A stretch of DNA of 64,000 nucleotides from NCBI RefSeq assembly GCF_020386615.1, contig NZ_CP077769.1, forward strand, positions 496,001-560,000, written 5' to 3'. A program made the position numbers and the translations under genes. The notes beneath the pieces were generated by a model that saw only the letters and a program-made list of their open reading frames with translations, had not been told where the DNA came from and did no database searches. The DNA is from Chitinophaga pendula. Lineage in GTDB: Bacteria > Bacteroidota > Bacteroidia > Chitinophagales > Chitinophagaceae. This document shows, one piece after another, positions 42,331 through 51,142 of this stretch (the first letter of the stretch is position 1; each line of letters starts with the position of its first letter).

Positions 42331-43650
42331 ATGTCTAACAACACCACCCTTACCGGCCAGAAGTCGGCGAGCTACACACAGTCTATCTCCATCATCGGAA
42401 TGCTGTTCTTCGTATTCGGATTCGTTACCTGGCTCAACGGTACCCTCATTCCTTTTCTCCAGATAGCTTGCGAATTGAACGTGTCTCAAGCCCTCCTCGT
42501 TACCTTCGCTTTCTACATGGCGTACTTTTTCCTTTCCATCCCTTCCTCTTTCATCCTGAATAAAACAGGCTTTAAAAATGGAATGGCCCTGGGATTAGTA
42601 GTAATGGCCGCAGGATCGGTGATATTTATTCCCGCCGCCAATGCACGCAACTTCACCTTGTTCCTTACAGGCCTTTTTGTACAGGGAGCAGGTCTCTCTC
42701 TGCTGCAAACAGCTTCCAATCCCTACATCAGCATCATCGGCCCCATCGAAAGTGCTGCCAAACGTATCAGCATCATGGGTATCTGCAATAAAGTCGCAGG
42801 CGCCATCAGCCCATTGGTACTCAGCACCATCGTACTGAAAAATGCAGAAGCCCTCGAAGCACAGATCGCCACTACCACCGATGCCGCTCAGAAAGCCCTG
42901 TTACTGGATAGCCTTGCTTCCAGAGTAATAGGACCCTATGTAGTCATCGCCGTAGTACTCGTACTCTTGGCATTCATGATCAAACGCTCCTCCCTTCCTG
43001 AGATCGACACCAATGGCGAAGATACCCCTTCCGCTGCAGGCGTTGCCTCCAGGACCAGCATATTCCAATATCCTTACCTCCTCCTGGGAATGCTCTGCAT
43101 CTTCCTCTATGTAGGCGTAGAAGTGATGGCAGGTGATGTGATCGGTACTTATGGTAAATCCATGGGTATGAGCCTCGACCAGACCAAATATTTTACCACC
43201 TTCACCTTGCTGGCTATGCTGGCAGGATACGTTATAGGCATCGCCACCATTCCTAAGTATATCTCTCAGGATAAAAGTCTCCGCATATCCGCGATGCTGG
43301 GCATCATCTTTACCACCGGCGCCTTCCTCACAGATGGATATACGTCCGTGAGTTTTATCGCCCTCCTGGGATTAGCTAATGCACTGATGTGGCCTGCTAT
43401 CTTCCCGCTCGCGATCGATAAGCTGGGTAAGTTTACCAAGATAGGCTCCGCCTTACTCGTAATGGGTATCGCCGGTGGCGCGATCCTCCCGCAGATATAC
43501 AGTGGATTATTTAATCAGGATGGATTATTCAGCTTCCTCTATAGCGACACCATGGACTTCCGTAAAGCATTCATCTATTGCATGCTGCCTTGCTACCTCT
43601 ACATATTGTACTACGCATTCGCGGGTCATAAAGTAGGCAAAGCCAAATAA
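42331..43650 (+). CDS. FHS-family sugar MFS transporter
   Basis: 439 residues, about twelve helices. GMLFFVFGFVTWLNGTLIPF is the first-helix signature of the glucose/galactose and fucose permease branch, and GAGLSLLQTASNPYISIIGP the helix-4/5 loop motif. It imports a hexose or fucose with protons. It is monocistronic, ended by the terminator at 43677-43709. With a GH29 fucosidase nearby, fucose is possible; glucose/galactose-type motifs keep the substrate open. Confidence 0.92.
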   Translation: MSNNTTLTGQKSASYTQSISIIGMLFFVFGFVTWLNGTLIPFLQIACELNVSQALLVTFAFYMAYFFLSIPSSFILNKTGFKNGMALGLVVMAAGSVIFIPAANARNFTLFLTGLFVQGAGLSLLQTASNPYISIIGPIESAAKRISIMGICNKVAGAISPLVLSTIVLKNAEALEAQIATTTDAAQKALLLDSLASRVIGPYVVIAVVLVLLAFMIKRSSLPEIDTNGEDTPSAAGVASRTSIFQYPYLLLGMLCIFLYVGVEVMAGDVIGTYGKSMGMSLDQTKYFTTFTLLAMLAGYVIGIATIPKYISQDKSLRISAMLGIIFTTGAFLTDGYTSVSFIALLGLANALMWPAIFPLAIDKLGKFTKIGSALLVMGIAGGAILPQIYSGLFNQDGLFSFLYSDTMDFRKAFIYCMLPCYLYILYYAFAGHKVGKAK

Positions 43651-43676
43651 ATAACAACCAAGGTATCAACAGATAC

Positions 43677-43709
43677 AAAAGGGAAGTAGTTACTACTTCC
43701 CTTTTTTTG
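43677..43709 (+). terminator. Terminator after FHS transporter
   Basis: Perfect 9-bp stem GGGAAGTAG / CTACTTCCC (43681-43701) with a 3-nt loop, A run before and seven T after; it could also end the small peptide gene on the minus strand. Confidence 0.9.
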
Positions 43710-43738
43710 TTACCACAGCGCGATGCTATTATCTTTTA

Positions 43739-43936
43739 CTAAACACCAGGGTTAGGCAATGCAAAACATCGGTTGTAAAATGGAAAACATATACAACGAT
43801 GTCCGGTGATCGCCTGGCAGGGATGCTCCGCGTTGCATAGTCCCACCGAACAGACAATTTCAAGCTGATTGCTGCCGCCGCCTTTGATAAAGGATAACTC
43901 CCGTCGACTCATTGTTGGAAAGGATTTCATTTTCAT
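43739..43936 (-). CDS. Small Cys-rich peptide with double-glycine leader (bacteriocin/RiPP-like precursor)
   Basis: 65 residues. Residues 1-20 form a leader of the Bacteroidota double-glycine type (MSRRELSFIKGG, cleavage expected after Gly 20). The 45-residue core has six Cys (29, 34, 40, 48, 50, 57), enough for three disulfides or thioether crosslinks, plus a Pro/aromatic-rich end. A second ATG two codons in could be the start. No peptidase-containing ABC transporter, LanM, radical-SAM or other maturase lies near; neighbours are a sugar transporter and GH109. Real coding is supported by the leader match; function (antimicrobial, signal, other) is unknown. Confidence 0.7.
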   Translation of the reverse strand: MKMKSFPTMSRRELSFIKGGGSNQLEIVCSVGLCNAEHPCQAITGHRCICFPFYNRCFALPNPGV

Positions 43937-43993
43937 ATAAGTATGGTTTTATGTACTTGAATATAACACAGTCGGGTGCTGGCGCTCCTCACT

Positions 43994-44012
43994 GCGCCCG
44001 CTTTACGGGCGG
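43994..44012. repeat. GC-rich hairpin upstream of the small peptide gene
   Basis: CGCCCG-CTTTA-CGGGCG (43995-44011), markedly GC-rich in an AT-rich gap and with no T run, about 60 bp upstream of the peptide start. It may be a small extragenic palindrome or leader structure. Confidence 0.45.
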
Positions 44013-44076
44013 GTGATATTAATTTTACCGTCAACTAACATATTCCGCAGGAATATATATACTTACCTAATGCAAA

Positions 44077-44104
44077 AAGGGCTGCCTCCTCAGAGACAGC
44101 CCTT
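44077..44104 (-). terminator. Terminator after GH109
   Basis: Stem AAGGGCTG / CAGCCCTT with a 12-nt loop; read on the minus strand it ends in TTTTTGC. Placed 37 bp after the GH109 stop. Confidence 0.8.
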
Positions 44105-44140
44105 ATTATGTAATAATTGCTTGCCGGAAAATAGAAGCGA

Positions 44141-45538
<1,398 letters not shown>

Positions 45539-45577
45539 CTATGTTCTATATAGTAAATAAGTGTAAAATAAGGGAAC

Positions 45578-45609
45578 GCTAAATTTAGCTAAATAGAAGT
45601 TGTTTTAGC
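45578..45609. promoter_or_regulatory. Cluster of GCTAAA/TTTAGC half-sites
   Basis: GCTAAATTTAGC (45578-45589) is a perfect 12-bp palindrome; a GCTAAA (45588-45593) overlapping its end and a GTTTTAGC at 45602-45609 add two half-sites. They share the arms of the element at 42244-42259. The cluster lies 43-74 bp upstream of GH109 and about 210 bp upstream of GH29. Confidence 0.55.
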
Positions 45610-45817
45610 AATGCTTTTTGATTTTTTCTGACATTTTTGTGACGAGCGGAAAGTAATACAGTAAGCATTCGTCATCACTTCTCTTCCATTCCACCCGACC
45701 ACCCTTGTTGCTTTTTTACCTATTTTTCCCTCAATATTCACGAACACTCCCGCCCGGCGCCTATTTAGCATTATATTAGGGAGCCGGAGCATCCCGGGAA
45801 ATTTGAGAACAGCAAAC

Positions 45818-47902
45818 ATGAAAAAAAATAACTTGCTCTTAGCTGCCTTACTCACAGGTGCTACCGCACTCACTCAGGCACAGGATATCAAGCCGTATGG
45901 CGCATTGCCCAGCAAGGCCCAACTACAATGGCAGGACTTGGAATACTACATGTTCATCCACTTCGGTCCCAACACCTTTACCGACAAAGAATGGGGACAT
46001 GGCGATGAAGATCCTAAGATATTCAATCCCTCCCAGCTTGATGCACAACAGTGGGCGCGTACCGCTAAAGCAGCAGGTATGAAAGGTATCATCATCACCG
46101 CCAAACATCATGATGGCTTCTGCTTGTGGCCCAGCAAATACAGTACACATACCGTACGGGAAAGCAGCTGGAAAGAGGGCAAAGGAGATGTGCTGGCCGA
46201 ACTGTCCGCTGCTTGTAAGGCAAATGGCCTCAAATTTGGCGTATACCTGTCTCCCTGGGATCGTAACCACCCCAAATATGGTACGCCCGAATACAACCAG
46301 ATATTCGCCAATACTCTCACTGAGGTATTATCCAACTATGGAGAAGTGTTCGAACAATGGTTTGATGGCGCCAACGGCGAAGGCCCGGGAGGCAAAAAAC
46401 AGGTATACGACTGGCCCTTGTTCCATAGCGTGGTATATAAACTGCAACCACAGGCTGTTATCTTCAGTGATGTAGGACCTGGCTGCCGTTGGGTAGGCAA
46501 CGAAAATGGGATCGCTGGCAAAACCAACTGGAGCACTCTCAACGTTAATGGCTTCAGCCCCGGCGCTGGCGGCCCACCACAGGCAGTGCTCAATGCCGGT
46601 AATGAAGATGGCGAACAATGGATACCTGCCGAATGTGATGTGTCTATACGCCCGGGATGGTTCTACAGTGCCGCTACAGACGACAAGGTGAAAAGTGTAG
46701 CACAACTCCTCGATATCTACTATGCTTCCGTAGGCCGCAACGGCAGCTTCCTCCTGAATGTACCGGTCGACAGGCGGGGCCTTATCCATGCCAACGATTC
46801 TACCCGGCTCATGGAACTCCGCCGCGTTCTGGATGCCAGCTTTAAGACCAATCTCGCCTTACGTGCCAGCGTTACGGCTTCCAATACACGTACGAATAAT
46901 AAACAGGTAAGCGCAGCACATCTCACCGATGGCAATAACAATACCTACTGGGCTACCAAAGAGGGTGCACCAAAGGCTGATATTACATTGGAAACCGCCC
47001 GCCCGGTCTCCTTCAACCGCATCGTACTGCAGGAATACCTGCCACTGGGACAACGGGTCAAGTCTTTCGTCGTAGAAGTATGGGAAAATGGATCGTTCAA
47101 AGAAGTAGCCCGGGAAACCACCATCGGGCATAAACGTATCCTCAGACTGCCGGCATTGACTGCCGCCAAAGTCAGGGTACGTATCCTCGATGCCAAAGCC
47201 AGCCCCGTGATCAGCGAGATTCAGCTGTACAAAGCACCCGAAGTATTGGAAAGACCAACTGTCAGCAGAGATCGTATGGGTACTGTTACCATCTCCTGTA
47301 CCTCTCCGGACCCGGTTATCCGTTACACTACTGATGGCAGCGAACCCACTGCTACCGCCACTATATACAAAGCACCGTTTGCGTTGCCGGCCGGTGGCAC
47401 CGTCAAAGCCAAATCGTTTATCGACAACGGTCGCCAAAGTAGCGAAACAAGCATCGCCTTATATGATATCGCACCGGCCACCTGGTCTGCTACCGCAGAT
47501 GGTACCACCAAAGGACATGATGCTGCAAAAGCCATCGATGGCGATCCAGCTACCTTCTGGCAAAGCGGCGACCCGGCCACCGGAGCAGGCTATCCCCATG
47601 AACTACAAGTTGACCTGGGCAATACCTGCTCATTGAAAGGATTTGCCTACACGCCGTCCAGGCAGGCACATGGCAGCGGTACCTTTGCCAAATATGCTTT
47701 TTATGTGAGCCAGGATGGTAAAAACTGGAACGCTCCTGTCGTAACCGGAACGTTTGATAATATCCGTAATAACCCTGTTCGCCAGGAAGTGAAGTGGCAA
47801 AAGACAGTGACAGCCAGGTATATCAAACTGGTAGCCTTGCAACCGGCCAATGAGCAAGAACAATGGGCTACTGTCGCCGAACTGGAAGTCATCACTAAAT
47901 GA
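45818..47902 (+). CDS. GH29 alpha-L-fucosidase with C-terminal accessory modules
   Basis: 694 residues from the ATG at 45818; an upstream TTG frame is not needed. Signal peptide ends ALTQA. The GH29 barrel spans about 35-350: YYMFIHFGPNTFTDKEWG, IIITAKHHDGFCLWPSKYS and WFDGANGEGP, where Asp 183 is the likely nucleophile. A discoidin-like module (HLTDGNNNTYWATKEGAPKA), a chitobiase-C-like module (RYTTDGSEP) and a second discoidin-like module (KAIDGDPATFWQSGDP; YIKLVALQ) follow. It removes alpha-L-fucose from glycans. The tail modules resemble those on GH20 and GH92 in this window. Confidence 0.95.
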   Translation: MKKNNLLLAALLTGATALTQAQDIKPYGALPSKAQLQWQDLEYYMFIHFGPNTFTDKEWGHGDEDPKIFNPSQLDAQQWARTAKAAGMKGIIITAKHHDGFCLWPSKYSTHTVRESSWKEGKGDVLAELSAACKANGLKFGVYLSPWDRNHPKYGTPEYNQIFANTLTEVLSNYGEVFEQWFDGANGEGPGGKKQVYDWPLFHSVVYKLQPQAVIFSDVGPGCRWVGNENGIAGKTNWSTLNVNGFSPGAGGPPQAVLNAGNEDGEQWIPAECDVSIRPGWFYSAATDDKVKSVAQLLDIYYASVGRNGSFLLNVPVDRRGLIHANDSTRLMELRRVLDASFKTNLALRASVTASNTRTNNKQVSAAHLTDGNNNTYWATKEGAPKADITLETARPVSFNRIVLQEYLPLGQRVKSFVVEVWENGSFKEVARETTIGHKRILRLPALTAAKVRVRILDAKASPVISEIQLYKAPEVLERPTVSRDRMGTVTISCTSPDPVIRYTTDGSEPTATATIYKAPFALPAGGTVKAKSFIDNGRQSSETSIALYDIAPATWSATADGTTKGHDAAKAIDGDPATFWQSGDPATGAGYPHELQVDLGNTCSLKGFAYTPSRQAHGSGTFAKYAFYVSQDGKNWNAPVVTGTFDNIRNNPVRQEVKWQKTVTARYIKLVALQPANEQEQWATVAELEVITK

Positions 47903-47920
47903 TAGGAGAAAGGCGAAGAT

Positions 47921-48002
47921 CCGGATACCAGGTCCTAAGGCTGGGATAATAAAAATCGGCAAAAGTCATGAACAAAGCCTGCCCAAGGGACCTGGTATAC
48001 GG
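47921..48002. repeat. Long inverted repeat between convergent genes
   Basis: 15-base arms CCGGATACCAGGTCC (47921-47935) and GGACCTGGTATACGG (47988-48002) match at 14 of 15 positions and enclose 52 nt. It fills the gap between GH29 (plus) and the Crp-like gene (minus) but has no T run, so it is not an ordinary terminator. It could be a miniature palindromic element or a structured RNA. Confidence 0.6.
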
Positions 48003-48010
48003 AACATTCA

Positions 48011-48607
48011 CTAAAAAGTGTTGCAGTTAAATACCCGGGCTACCGCCTGCCGGGACGTAGCAGTAAGATCTGCAATATCCTGTTGTGTGATAAGGGTCAG
48101 TAAAGAACGTGATGGAGGATCGTCAGGAAGCTGCTTACTTTCCAGTTGCTGCTGCAAATGATGTATACGGTCAGCAGGAGGGTGGTTGCTGATCAGGAAT
48201 AGACGACTCCGCGCATTATTCCAGCGTTCTACCAACTTGTCATAAAACCAGGCCGATACCTGCGGGTCAGTGACCACCACATGCCTGAAAAAACGCCAGT
48301 CATATCGCTGAACCGTCACCGGCGTCAACGCTCTCGCAAATGCATCCTGCTCCTCATGATGCTCATGCAGATACCCGAACAGATCACCCGCTTCCAACAG
48401 CTCATGAGTGGTCTCATTACCTTCGGCGGAAACATTCCCCAGTTTTATATACCCCTGCTTCACTTCATATACGTGTAACGATCTCATTGGGGGCGTATAG
48501 ATAGCCATCCCTTCCGTGTAACAGTGCTCGCTGATCTTATCAGTCATATCAAGTGTGGAGTAGCTACTGAGATAACGTACTAACCCCATATCTTGAATAA
48601 TAGACAT
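48011..48607 (-). CDS. Crp/Fnr-family regulator with shortened HTH
   Basis: 198 residues from the ATG at 48607 (a frame from 48655 adds 16 poor residues). Cyclic-nucleotide-binding-type beta-roll at about 15-120 (YEVKQGYIKLGNVSAEGNET; LLEAGDLFGYL), dimer helix, and a C-terminal HTH: LITQQDIADLTATSRQAVAR. The protein stops about ten residues after the recognition helix (VFNCNTF), so the wing and following strand found in most relatives are missing. No Fe-S Cys cluster is visible, so it is not a classical FNR. Its target is unknown. Confidence 0.83.
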   Translation of the reverse strand: MSIIQDMGLVRYLSSYSTLDMTDKISEHCYTEGMAIYTPPMRSLHVYEVKQGYIKLGNVSAEGNETTHELLEAGDLFGYLHEHHEEQDAFARALTPVTVQRYDWRFFRHVVVTDPQVSAWFYDKLVERWNNARSRLFLISNHPPADRIHHLQQQLESKQLPDDPPSRSLLTLITQQDIADLTATSRQAVARVFNCNTF

Positions 48608-48729
48608 ATGTGTATTAGTTGTAGGTTGTAAGGATGCTTTAAAGATAATGCGCATTTGTTAATTAAATCTTAAGAAAGTATACATTCTTTACTTAACTAC
48701 GCCTATCCTTTAAGTACCCTGTACCTTTC

Positions 48730-49764
48730 CTATAACCTGATCTCTTCCGTCTGGTACACCTGGCGTTCATCTCCCCTTATAGAAGCCGTCACGCGTAATG
48801 GTTGTTCTCCCCAGTGTATTTTTAATAATCCGTAATTCAATTTGAATACCATCTTACCCACCCGCAGGTGATTAGGTTCATCGCCTGGCGCAGACCAGGT
48901 ATGGGTCAGTCCGCTGCTGGTGATGTCATATAATGGATAAGGCAAGCCTGGGAGAGAAATGCGGGACATCTCTGCCATATGCCGGTCGCCGCTGATTAAA
49001 ATAGTACCGGCCGGATGCGTTTTGCCCAGCAGCTCAAATAGCCGCTTACGGGCGGTCGGAAAATTAGCCCATTTTTCAACCTGATGTTCCTCCGGTAAGA
49101 TCTGTATACCACAGCCGATCAGGTGCACCTGCGCATCAGAACCGGTGAGCTGTTCTTCTAGCCATTGCCACTGGGCCGCACCGAGTATGTCGCCTTCCGG
49201 ATCTGGGACATTCGCCTTCCCATCAGGTCCCTTTTTCAGCGGATCCCGGAAATACCGGCCATCCAGCAGGATAACCTTCACCTTCCTGCCCTTAGGCCCG
49301 AAAGTGTAGGATTGATAACCGCCTTCATGCGCGCGATCCGGAGAATTAGCAGGTACATGCAGGAACTCATACATCAGGTCCCTGCTCGGACCTCGCTGCT
49401 GATATTCCTTTCCTGCATCATTAAGGCCGTAATCATGATCGTCCCACACACCTACAATGGGCACCCGCGCCAATAACTGCCGGTAACCTGTCTGCATTTT
49501 CTGCCAGTTATACTTATCTCTCAGCTCCGTCATGTCATCTGTGTCACCATAAATATTATCTCCCAGCCATACCCACAGATCCGGTTTGTCTCCGATAATA
49601 TCATCCCACAATGGCTGAGGCTGATCTTGCCGGTTACAAGAACCAAAGGCAATAGTAGTCAATGCCTTATCCGCGTTGATAGCTTTGTAAGCAATCTGCT
49701 GCGACGACTTACAACCAAAAGGCAATAAAAGCACCAGCCAGCCGTATTTTTTAAGATTCATCAA
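48730..49764 (-). CDS. PhoD-like metallophosphatase lipoprotein
   Basis: 344 residues. A lipoprotein signal ends LLLPFGC (Cys 18). PhoD/calcineurin-like motifs: FGSCNRQDQPQPLWDDI, WVWLGDNIYGDTDD, GVWDDHDYGLND and LISGDRHMAEMSRI supply metal-binding Asp, Asn and His. It probably hydrolyses phosphate mono- or diesters at the cell envelope. It stands alone, with a likely -7 box upstream at 49797-49804. Confidence 0.9.
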   Translation of the reverse strand: MMNLKKYGWLVLLLPFGCKSSQQIAYKAINADKALTTIAFGSCNRQDQPQPLWDDIIGDKPDLWVWLGDNIYGDTDDMTELRDKYNWQKMQTGYRQLLARVPIVGVWDDHDYGLNDAGKEYQQRGPSRDLMYEFLHVPANSPDRAHEGGYQSYTFGPKGRKVKVILLDGRYFRDPLKKGPDGKANVPDPEGDILGAAQWQWLEEQLTGSDAQVHLIGCGIQILPEEHQVEKWANFPTARKRLFELLGKTHPAGTILISGDRHMAEMSRISLPGLPYPLYDITSSGLTHTWSAPGDEPNHLRVGKMVFKLNYGLLKIHWGEQPLRVTASIRGDERQVYQTEEIRL

Positions 49765-49796
49765 GAGTAGTTTATGAGACAGAAATATATAAGCAC

Positions 49797-49804
49797 CAAA
49801 TTTA
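49797..49804 (-). promoter_or_regulatory. Candidate -7 box TAAATTTG for the PhoD-like gene
   Basis: Exact TAnnTTTG on the minus strand, 33 bp before the start codon. No clear -33 TTG partner was found at 19-21 bp, so support is partial. Confidence 0.4.
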
Positions 49805-49811
49805 ATGCTTC

Positions 49812-49842
49812 AGCGCTATTCTTCACGGCCGGCAATAGCGCT
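49812..49842. repeat. Inverted repeat AGCGCTATT-N13-AATAGCGCT
   Basis: Nine-base perfect arms, 48-78 bp upstream of the PhoD-like start, overlapping where a -33 region would lie. No T run. It may be a regulator site. Confidence 0.4.
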
Positions 49843-49983
49843 TCTCATCCCTTTACAGCCCGGAAAATGCCGTGCATAAACACTTTGATATAATAAATCC
49901 CGGGTATCCTTAATAATTTATTAACCTGCATCTTAGTCGCAGGGTATTAAAGATTTGTCAAAATTTTATCTGATGAAAAAAAA

Positions 49984-50017
49984 TTGGGTTATTTAAAAAG
50001 ATATTGTTATAACTTTG
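49984..50017 (+). promoter_or_regulatory. Arginine operon promoter
   Basis: -7 box TAACTTTG at 50010-50017 fits TAnnTTTG exactly; a TTG at 49984-49986 could be the -33 element, with spacing of 23 bp slightly long. Transcription would begin near 50023, giving a leader of about 290 nt before the first enzyme gene. Confidence 0.6.
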
Positions 50018-50073
50018 CGGATAATTCAAACTAAAGACGCAATTTTTTATAACAATTTAACGCTGAACTGAAG

Positions 50074-50190
50074 TTGGAAAACTTTGCAACCCATACCAAC
50101 ATTTCTGCATATCACCCTTCTCTCACAGAAGGCGTATATACTATTGGGTTCCCTGTCTTTAGATACCTCTCCCGACGACCTCGTATTTGA
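50074..50190 (+). CDS. Putative 38-codon leader peptide of the arginine operon
   Basis: A TTG-started frame (TTG GAA AAC...) runs 38 codons to TGA at 50188-50190. The last nine codons read F/R-Y-L-S-R-R-P-R-I in order, so four Arg codons (AGA, CGA, CGA, CGT) fall within eight codons just before the stop. The initiation context (CAATTTAAC, then AAGTTGGAA) closely resembles that of the GNAT gene 241 bp downstream, which also starts with TTG. An 8-bp hairpin begins inside the stop codon. Together this fits an arginine-sensing attenuator leader. The frame has no homolog I know and is short, so chance is possible. Confidence 0.45.
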   Translation: MENFATHTNISAYHPSLTEGVYTIGFPVFRYLSRRPRI

Positions 50191-50269
50191 TAGCGTTCGT
50201 CATATGGCACGCTATCGCGCAATGATTGTATAAACCATATCATCATTGCTTTCTTGCATTCCCGCAATG
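50189..50269 (+). promoter_or_regulatory. Alternative hairpins of the arginine leader
   Basis: Hairpin A: GATAGCGT (50189-50196) with ACGCTATC (50209-50216). Hairpin B: GCAATGAT (50219-50226) with ATCATTGC (50242-50249). Hairpin C: CATTGC (50244-50249) with GCAATG (50264-50269). B and C share the CATTGC strand and exclude each other. No T run follows, so control would be at translation of the GNAT gene or through Rho rather than by intrinsic termination. Confidence 0.5.
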
Positions 50270-50314
50270 GGATTCTCAGTCTAATTTATTGGTTCACGAT
50301 TTCAATTTAACAAG

Positions 50315-51100
50315 TTGGAAGATCTAAAGATCATTGTCAGGGTAGCCACTCCTGATGATGCGCATTATGCAAATATCATCACAGATGAAATGGAATCATC
50401 TGCTAAAGCCAGAGGTACAGGCATCGCCAAACGCTCTCCGGCTTATGTGGAGCTCAAGATGAAGGAAGGAAAAGCTGTTATAGCAGTCACCGCCACCGGC
50501 GACTGGGTAGGCTTCTGCTACATAGAAGCCTGGGGACATGAGAAATTCGTAGCCAACTCCGGCCTTATCGTCAACCCGGCTTTCAGAGGCCATGGCGTAG
50601 CCAAATCTATCAAAGAAAAAATATTCGAACTCTCCCGGCAAAAATACCCGGATGCAAAAATATTCGGACTCACCACCGGCCTCGCTGTCATGAAGATCAA
50701 CTCCGATCTCGGATACGAACCCGTAACTTACTCCGAACTCACCGACGACGAAGAGTTCTGGAAAGGCTGTCAAAGCTGCGTTAACTTTGACATCCTCACC
50801 GCCAAAGGCCGTAAAAACTGCCTCTGCACTGCTATGCTCTACGATCCCGTAGAAAAAGCAAAAGAAGCCGCCGAAGCAGCCGCCAAAGCAGCTTCCCTAC
50901 AGTCAACAACACAACCGCAACTCATGGTTACCTCCGAAGGTGCCATGCATCACCACAAACAAAGAAGAAGATTTAAAGGAAACTTTAAACTCTTTGAACG
51001 CTGGTTACGTTTTAAAAGATTTGTTTTGCTGAAGTCTAATCGTAAAGATGGCGCCGGCGCCCATCACAAAAGAAGATTCTTCCTTTTCAACTTGTTCTGA
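50315..51100 (+). CDS. GNAT acetyltransferase heading the arginine operon, candidate N-acylglutamate synthase
   Basis: 261 residues. The start is TTG at 50315: no ATG or GTG exists in frame after the stop at 50282-50284 until residue 26, inside the fold. A GNAT domain covers about 8-160, with the acyl-CoA motif VNPAFRGHGVAKSIKEKIFE. CQSC and CLC near 150-175 could bind metal. A 90-residue tail is first Ala-rich, then strongly basic (HHKQRRRFKG; HHKRRFFLFNLF). No argA or argJ lies in the otherwise full pathway, so this gene is the natural candidate for making N-acetyl- or N-succinylglutamate; that role is inference from position. Confidence 0.85.
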   Translation: MEDLKIIVRVATPDDAHYANIITDEMESSAKARGTGIAKRSPAYVELKMKEGKAVIAVTATGDWVGFCYIEAWGHEKFVANSGLIVNPAFRGHGVAKSIKEKIFELSRQKYPDAKIFGLTTGLAVMKINSDLGYEPVTYSELTDDEEFWKGCQSCVNFDILTAKGRKNCLCTAMLYDPVEKAKEAAEAAAKAASLQSTTQPQLMVTSEGAMHHHKQRRRFKGNFKLFERWLRFKRFVLLKSNRKDGAGAHHKRRFFLFNLF

Positions 51101-51142
51101 TATTCTTTAAACAATACTATTCACTAATAAGCGATCATAATA

